This document shows, piece by piece, positions 57,301 through 64,000 of a stretch of 64,000 nucleotides of DNA; positions within the stretch are counted from its first letter, which is position 1; each line of letters starts with the position of its first letter. The notes below the pieces were generated by a model. That model was given only the letters and a program-made list of their open reading frames with translations, did not search any database and was not told where the DNA came from. The position numbers and the translations under genes are program-made. This DNA is from Apostichopus japonicus (lineage: Eukaryota; Echinodermata; Holothuroidea; Aspidochirotida; Stichopodidae): positions 15,382,269 through 15,446,268 of the forward strand of contig NC_092572.1 in NCBI RefSeq assembly GCF_037975245.1, given 5' to 3'.

Positions 57301-60300
57301 TCTTTTACAGCAAGTGCCTGCACGGGGAGCTGTAAGTACTAGTTAATCCACCTAATATCTCAGTCCATACAGTGGCGGGATGGCTCGGCGCACTGTACGA
57401 GCTGATGATCGAGACTCTCTTTTGCATCCCTGGTTCGAACCCCGGGTGATGACGTCTTTTGCCGATCTTTTACAGCAAGTGCCTGCACGGGGAGCTGTAA
57501 GTATTAGTTAATCCACCTAATATCTCAGTCCATACAGTGGCGGGATGGCTCGGCGCACTGTACGAGCTGATGATCGAGACTCTCTTTTGCATCCCTGGTT
57601 CGAACCCCGGGTGATGACGTCTTTTGCCGATCTTTTACAGCAAGTGCCTGCACGGGGAGCTGTAAGTATTAGTTAATCCACCTAATATCTCAGTCCATAC
57701 AGTGGCGGGATGGCTCGGCGCACTGTACGAGCTGATGATCGAGACTCTCTTTTGCATCCCTGGTTCGAACCCCGGGTGATGACGTCTTTTGCCGATCTTT
57801 TACAGCAAGTGCCTGCACGGGGAGCTGTAAGTATTAGTTAATCCACCTAATATCTCAGTCCATACAGTGGCGGGATGGCTCGGCGCACTGTACGAGCTGA
57901 TGATCGAGACTCTCTTTTGCATCCCTGGTTCGAACCCCGGGTGATGACGTCTTTTGCCGATCTTTTACAGCAAGTGCCTGCACGGGGAGCTGTAAGTATT
58001 AGTTAATCCACCTAATATCTCAGTCCATACAGTGGCGGGATGGCTCGGCGCACTGTACGAGCTGATGATCGAGACTCTCTTTTGCATCCCTGGTTCGAAC
58101 CCCGGGTGATGACGTCTTTTGCCGATCTTTTACAGCAAGTGCCTGCACGGGGAGCTGTAAGTATTAGTTAATCCACCTAATATCTCAGTCCATACAGTGG
58201 CGGGATGGCTCGGCGCACTGTACGAGCTGATGATCGAGACTCTCTTTTGCATCCCTGGTTCGAACCCCGGGTGATGACGTCTTTTGCCGATCTTTTACAG
58301 CAAGTGCCTGCACGGGGAGCTGTAAGTATTAGTTAATCCACCTAATATCTCAGTCCATACAGTGGCGGGATGGCTCGGCGCACTGTACGAGCTGATGATC
58401 GAGACTCTCTTTTGCATCCCTGGTTCGAACCCCGGGTGATGACGTCTTTTGCCGATCTTTTACAGCAAGTGCCTGCACGGGGAGCTGTAAGTATTAGTTA
58501 ATCCACCTAATATCTCAGTCCATACAGTGGCGCGATGGCTCGGCGCACTGTACGAGCTGATGATCGAGACTCTCTTTTGCATCCCTGGTTCGAACCCCGG
58601 GTGATGACGTCTTTTGCCGATCTTTTACAGCAAGTGCCTGCACGGGGAGCTGTAAGTACTAGTTAATCCACCTAATATCTCAGTCCATAGAGTGGCGCGA
58701 TGGCTCGGCGCACTGTACGAGCTGATGTTCGAGACTCTCTTTTGCATCCCTGGTTCGAACCCCGGGTGATGACGTCTTTTGCCGATCTTTTACAGCAAGT
58801 GCCTGCACGGGGAGCTGTAAGTATTAGTTAATCCACCTAATATCTCAGTCCATACAGTGGCGGGATGGCCCATCGCACTGTACGAGCTGATGATCGAGAC
58901 TCTCTTTTGCATCCCTGGTTCGAACCCCGGGTGATGACGTCTTTTGCCGATCTTTTACAGCAAGTGCCTGCACGGGGAGCTGTAAGTATTAGTTAATCCA
59001 CCTAATATCTCAGTCCATACAGTGGCGGGATGGCCCATCGCACTGTACGAGCTGATGATCGAGACTCTCTTTTGCATCCCTGGTTCGAACCCCGGGTGAT
59101 GACGTCTTTTGCCGATCTTTTACAGCAAGTGCCTGCACGGGGAGCTGTAAGTATTAGTTAATCCACCTAATATCTCAGTCCATACAGTGGCGGGATGGCT
59201 CGGCGCACTGTACGAGCTGATGATCGAGACTCTCTTTTGCATCCCTGGTTCGAACCCCGGGTGATGACGTCTTTTGCCGATCTTTTACAGCAAGTGCCTG
59301 CACGGGGAGCTGTAAGTATTAGTTAATCCACCTAATATCTCAGTCCATACAGTGGCGGGATGGCTCGGCGCACTGTACGAGCTGATGATCGAGACTCTCT
59401 TTTGCATCCCTGGTTCGAACCCCGGGTGATGACGTCTTTTGCCGATCTTTTACAGCAAGTGCCTGCACGGGGAGCTGTAAGTATTAGTTAATCCACCTAA
59501 TATCTCAGTCCATACAGTGGCGGGATGGCTCGGCGCACTGTACGAGCTGATGATCGAGACTCTCTTTTGCATCCCTGGTTCGAACCCCGGGTGATGACGT
59601 CTTTTGCCGATCTTTTACAGCAAGTGCCTGCACGGGGAGCTGTAAGTATTAGTTAATCCACCTAATATCTCAGTCCATACAGTGGCGGGATGGCTCGGCG
59701 CACTGTACGAGCTGATGATCGAGACTCTCTTTTGCATCCCTGGTTCGAACCCCGGGTGATGACGTCTTTTGCCGATCTTTTACAGCAAGTGCCTGCACGG
59801 GGAGCTGTAAGTATTAGTTAATCCACCTAATATCTCAGTCCATACAGTGGCGGGATGGCTCGGCGCACTGTACGAGCTGATGATCGAGACTCTCTTTTGC
59901 ATCCCTGGTTCGAACCCCGGGTGATGACGTCTTTTGCCGATCTTTTACAGCAAGTGCCTGCACGGGGAGCTGTAAGTATTAGTTAATCCACCTAATATCT
60001 CAGTCCATACAGTGGCGGGATGGCTCGGCGCACTGTACGAGCTGATGATCGAGACTCTCTTTTGCATCCCTGGTTCGAACCCCGGGTGATGACGTCTTTT
60101 GCCGATCTTTTACAGCAAGTGCCTGCACGGGGAGCTGTAAGTATTAGTTAATCCACCTAATATCTCAGTCCATACAGTGGCGGGATGGCTCGGCGCACTG
60201 TACGAGCTGATGATCGAGACTCTCTTTTGCATCCCTGGTTCGAACCCCGGGTGATGACGTCTTTTGCCGATCTTTTACAGCAAGTGCCTGCACGGGGAGC

Positions 60301-61179
60301 TGTAAGTATTAGTTAATCCACCTAATATCTCAGTCCATACAGTGGCGGGATGGCTCGGCGCACTGTACGAGCTGATGATCGAGACTCTCTTTTGCATCCC
60401 TGGTTCGAACCCCGGGTGATGACGTCTTTTGCCGATCTTTTACAGCAAGTGCCTGCACGGGGAGCTGTAAGTATTAGTTAATCCACCTAATATCTCAGTC
60501 CATACAGTGGCGGGATGGCTCGGCGCACTGTACGAGCTGATGATCGAGACTCTCTTTTGCATCCCTGGTTCGAACCCCGGGTGATGACGTCTTTTGCCGA
60601 TCTTTTACAGCAAGTGCCTGCACGGGGAGCTGTAAGTATTAGTTAATCCACCTAATATCTCAGTCCATACAGTGGCGGGATGGCTCGGCGCACTGTACGA
60701 GCTGATGATCGAGACTCTCTTTTGCATCCCTGGTTCGAACCCCGGGTGATGACGTCTTTTGCCGATCTTTTACAGCAAGTGCCTGCACGGGGAGCTGTAA
60801 GTATTAGTTAATCCACCTAATATCTCAGTCCATACAGTGGCGGGATGGCTCGGCGCACTGTACGAGCTGATGATCGAGACTCTCTTTTGCATCCCTGGTT
60901 CGAACCCCGGGTGATGACGTCTTTTGCCGATCTTTTACAGCAAGTGCCTGCACGGGGAGCTGTAAGTATTAGTTAATCCACCTAATATCTCAGTCCATAC
61001 AGTGGCGGGATGGCTCGGCGCACTGTACGAGGTGATGATCGAGACTCTCTTTTGCATCCCTGGTTCGAACCCCGGGTGATGACGTCTTTTGCCGATCTTT
61101 TACAGCAAGTGCCTGCACGGGGAGCTGTAAGTATTAGTTAATCCACCTAATATCTCAGTCCATACAGTGGCGGGATGGC

Positions 61180-62110
61180 TCGGCGCACTGTACGAGGTGA
61201 TGATCAAAACCCCCTTTGCATCCCTGGTTCGAACCCCGGGTGATGACGTCTTTTGCCGATCTTTAACAGCAAGTGCCTGCACGGGGAGCTGTAAGTATTA
61301 GTTAATCCACGTAATATCTCAGTCCATACAGTGGCGGGATGGCTCGGCGCACTGTACGAGCTGATGATCGAGACTCTCTTTTGCATCCCTGGTTCGAACC
61401 CCGGGTGATGACGTCTTTTGCCGATCTTTTACAGCAAGTGCCTGCACGGGGAGCTGTAAGTATTAGTTAATCCACCTAATATCTCAGTCCATACAGTGGC
61501 GGGATGGCTCGGCGCACTGTACGAGCTGATGATCGAGACTCTCTTTTGCATCCCTGGTTCGAACCCCGGGTGATGACGTCTTTTGCCGATCTTTTACAGC
61601 AAGTGCCTGCACGGGGAGCTGTAAGTATTAGTTAATCCACCTAATATCTCAGTCCATACAGTGGCGGGATGGCTCGGCGCACTGTACGAGCTGATGATCG
61701 AGACTCTCTTTTGCATCCCTGGTTCGAACCCCGGGTGATGACGTCTTTTGCCGATCTTTTACAGCAAGTGCCTGCACGGGGAGCTGTAAGTATTAGTTAA
61801 TCCACCTAATATCTCAGTCCATACAGTGGCGGGATGGCTCGGCGCACTGTACGAGCTGATGATCGAGACTCTCTTTTGCATCCCTGGTTCGAACCCCGGG
61901 TGATGACGTCTTTTGCCGATCTTTTACAGCAAGTGCCTGCACGGGGAGCTGTAAGTATTAGTTAATCCACCTAATATCTCAGTCCATACAGTGGCGGGAT
62001 GGCTCGGCGCACTGAACGAGCTGATGATCAAAACCCCCTTTGCATCCCTGGTTCGAACCCCGGGTGATGACGTCTTTTGCCGATCTTTTACAGCAAGTGC
62101 CTGCACGGGG
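61180..62110 (+). repeat. Two units with a shared multi-base change
   Basis: At 61201 and 62025 the stretch TCGAGACTCTCTTTTG is replaced by TCAAAACCCCCTTTG, several substitutions plus a one-base deletion. The two are five units apart. This removes the T4 run between the boxes. A clustered change in two nearby units suggests one event followed by local copying. Confidence 0.75.
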
Positions 62111-64000
62111 AGCTGTAAGTATTAGTTAATCCACCTAATATCTCAGTCCATACAGTGGCGGGATGGCTCGGCGCACTGTACGAGCTGATGATCGAGACTC
62201 TCTTTTGCATCCCTGGTTCGAACCCCGGGTGATGACGTCTTTTGCCGATCTTTTACAGCAAGTGCCTGCACGGGGAGCTGTAAGTATTAGTTAATCCACC
62301 TAATATCTCAGTCCATACAGTGGCGGGATGGCTCGGCGCACTGTACGAGCTGATGATCGAGACTCTCTTTTGCATCCCTGGTTCGAACCCCGGGTGATGA
62401 CGTCTTTTGCCGATCTTTTACAGCAAGTGCCTGCACGGGGAGCTGTAAGTATTAGTTAATCCACCTAATATCTCAGTCCATACAGTGGCGGGATGGCTCG
62501 GCGCACTGTACGAGCTGATGATCGAGACTCTCTTTTGCATCCCTGGTTCGAACCCCGGGTGATGACGTCTTTTGCCGATCTTTTACAGCAAGTGCCTGCA
62601 CGGGGAGCTGTAAGTATTAGTTAATCCACCTAATATCTCAGTCCATACAGTGGCGGGATGGCTCGGCGCACTGTACGAGCTGATGATCGAGACTCTCTTT
62701 TGCATCCCTGGTTCGAACCCCGGGTGATGACGTCTTTTGCCGATCTTTTACAGCAAGTGCCTGCACGGGGAGCTGTAAGTATTAGTTAATCCACCTAATA
62801 TCTCAGTCCATACAGTGGCGGGATGGCTCGGCGCACTGTACGAGCTGATGATCGAGACTCTCTTTTGCATCCCTGGTTCGAACCCCGGGTGATGACGTCT
62901 TTTGCCGATCTTTTACAGCAAGTGCCTGCACGGGGAGCTGTAAGTATTAGTTAATCCACCTAATATCTCAGTCCATACAGTGGCGGGATGGCTCGGCGCA
63001 CTGTACGAGCTGATGATCGAGACTCTCTTTTGCATCCCTGGTTCGAACCCCGGGTGATGACGTCTTTTGCCGATCTTTTACAGCAAGTGCCTGCACGGGG
63101 AGCTGTAAGTACTAGTTAATCCACCTAATATCTCAGTCCATACAGTGGCGCGATGGCTCGGCGCACTGTACGAGCTGATGATCGAGACTCTCTTTTGCAT
63201 CCCTGGTTCGAACCCCGGGTGATGACGTCTTTTGCCGATCTTTTACAGCAAGTGCCTGCACGGGGAGCTGTAAGTACTAGTTAATCCACCTAATATCTCA
63301 GTCCATACAGTGGCGGGATGGCTCGGCGCACTGTACGAGCTGATGTTCGAGACTCTCTTTTGCATCCCTGGTTCGAACCCCGGGTGATGACGTCTTTTGC
63401 CGATCTTTTACAGCAAGTGCCTGCACGGGGAGCTGTAAGTATTAGTTAATCCACCTAATATCTCAGTCCATACAGTGGCGGGATGGCTCGGCGCACTGTA
63501 CGAGCTGATGATCGAGACTCTCTTTTGCATCCCTGGTTCGAACCCCGGGTGATGACGTCTTTTGCCGATCTTTTACAGCAAGTGCCTGCACGGGGAGCTG
63601 TAAGTATTAGTTAATCCACCTAATATCTCAGTCCATACAGTGGCGGGATGGCTCGGCGCACTGTACGAGCTGATGTTCGAGACTCTCTTTTGCATCCCTG
63701 GTTCGAACCCCGGGTGATGACGTCTTTTGCCGATCTTTTACAGCAAGTGCCTGCACGGGGAGCTGTAAGTACTAGTTAATCCACCTAATATCTCAGTCCA
63801 TACAGTGGCGGGATGGCTCGGCGCACTGTACGAGCTGATGATCGAGACTCTCTTTTGCATCCCTGGTTCGAACCCCGGGTGATGACGTCTTTTGCCGATC
63901 TTTTACAGCAAGTGCCTGCACGGGGAGCTGTAAGTATTAGTTAATCCACCTAATATCTCAGTCCATACAGTGGCGGGATGGCTCGGCGCACTGTACGAGC

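Larger units (their letters stand above)
15802..64000 (+). repeat. 165-bp tRNA-like satellite array, 291 complete units plus ends
   Basis: Starting from GGCGGGATGG at 15961, the unit is 165 bp and repeats head to tail to 63971, giving exactly 291 units with a net loss of 4 bp. A 159-bp partial unit (15802-15960) precedes it and 29 bp follow at the window edge. I saw single-base deletions at about 17695, 43476, 61210 and 62031, which account for the whole difference. The consensus is 51.5% GC with ten CpGs, against AT-rich flanks. Units differ by only a few substitutions. The length fits one nucleosome repeat, as in many centromeric or heterochromatic satellites. The first 72 bp are tRNA-like; the other 93 bp are unrecognised. 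165 is 55 codons, yet every frame is closed by a stop in each unit, so it does not encode protein. Confidence 0.97.

Noticed and set aside
15961-63971. Array of functional tRNA genes
   Set aside because: Unit positions 1-7 do not pair with 73-79, the T stem has a mismatch, there is no variable loop and the anticodon-like loop is 17 bases. It is tRNA-like, not a tRNA.
15961-63971. CRISPR array
   Set aside because: The 165-bp units are contiguous with no variable spacers, and the genome is eukaryotic.
15961-63971. CENP-B box in the satellite
   Set aside because: No segment fits the TTCGNNNNANNCGGG pattern; the only TTCG context is the B box.
15961-63971. 5S rRNA or snRNA gene tandem array
   Set aside because: The internal promoter layout is A box plus B box of tRNA type; no 5S or snRNA sequence is recognisable in the unit.

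Overview
This is eukaryotic nuclear DNA, most likely from an aquatic invertebrate animal. The flanks are AT-rich, and I see metazoan-type transposons (an L2/CR1-like LINE, a Tx1-clade LINE, a DIRS-like fragment, MITEs) and an integrase-derived gene with GT-AG introns. Many short AGGCCTA-type palindromes at about 5.9-7.8 kb would fit an echinoderm, but that is an impression, not a proof. There are no bacterial features and no convincing intact host gene.

Layout. 1-2.8 kb: intergenic or intronic DNA with a 136-bp tandem duplication. 2.83-5.22 kb, minus strand: a decayed intron-containing gene of the KRBA2/GIN/Ginger integrase type, with a DD35E core split over exons, an internal stop and at least two frameshifts. 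5.2-8.9 kb: non-coding DNA with two inverted-repeat elements, one carrying degenerate telomere-like repeats. 8.9-11.4 kb, minus strand: a 5'-truncated, broken L2/CR1-like LINE, followed by a second truncated copy of its 3' end. 11.75-12.47 kb: a rearranged DIRS-like reverse transcriptase fragment and a palindromic stretch. 12.48-15.80 kb, plus strand: a 5'-truncated Tx1-clade LINE, itself interrupted by a third L2/CR1-like 3' tail.

15.802-64.0 kb (three quarters of the window) is one head-to-tail satellite array that runs off the right edge: a partial first unit of 159 bp, then 291 complete units of 165 bp, then 29 bp. The whole array carries a net of only four missing bases. The first 72 bp of each unit are tRNA-like: an A-box-like motif, a perfect B box, and D, anticodon-like and T arms that can pair, but no acceptor stem. 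The rest holds T4 runs, a 7-bp stem-loop and a CRE-like site. Rare variants recur at spacings of 1, 5, 10, 11, 14, 15, 19, 20 and 31 units, so the array grew by unequal exchange or amplification of both single units and multi-unit blocks. The A-rich 3' end of the Tx1-clade LINE abuts the array exactly at the A-box-like motif. This suggests that the LINE targets the tRNA-like repeat, as some Tx1-clade elements target RNA genes. The array and this junction are the most interesting parts of the window.
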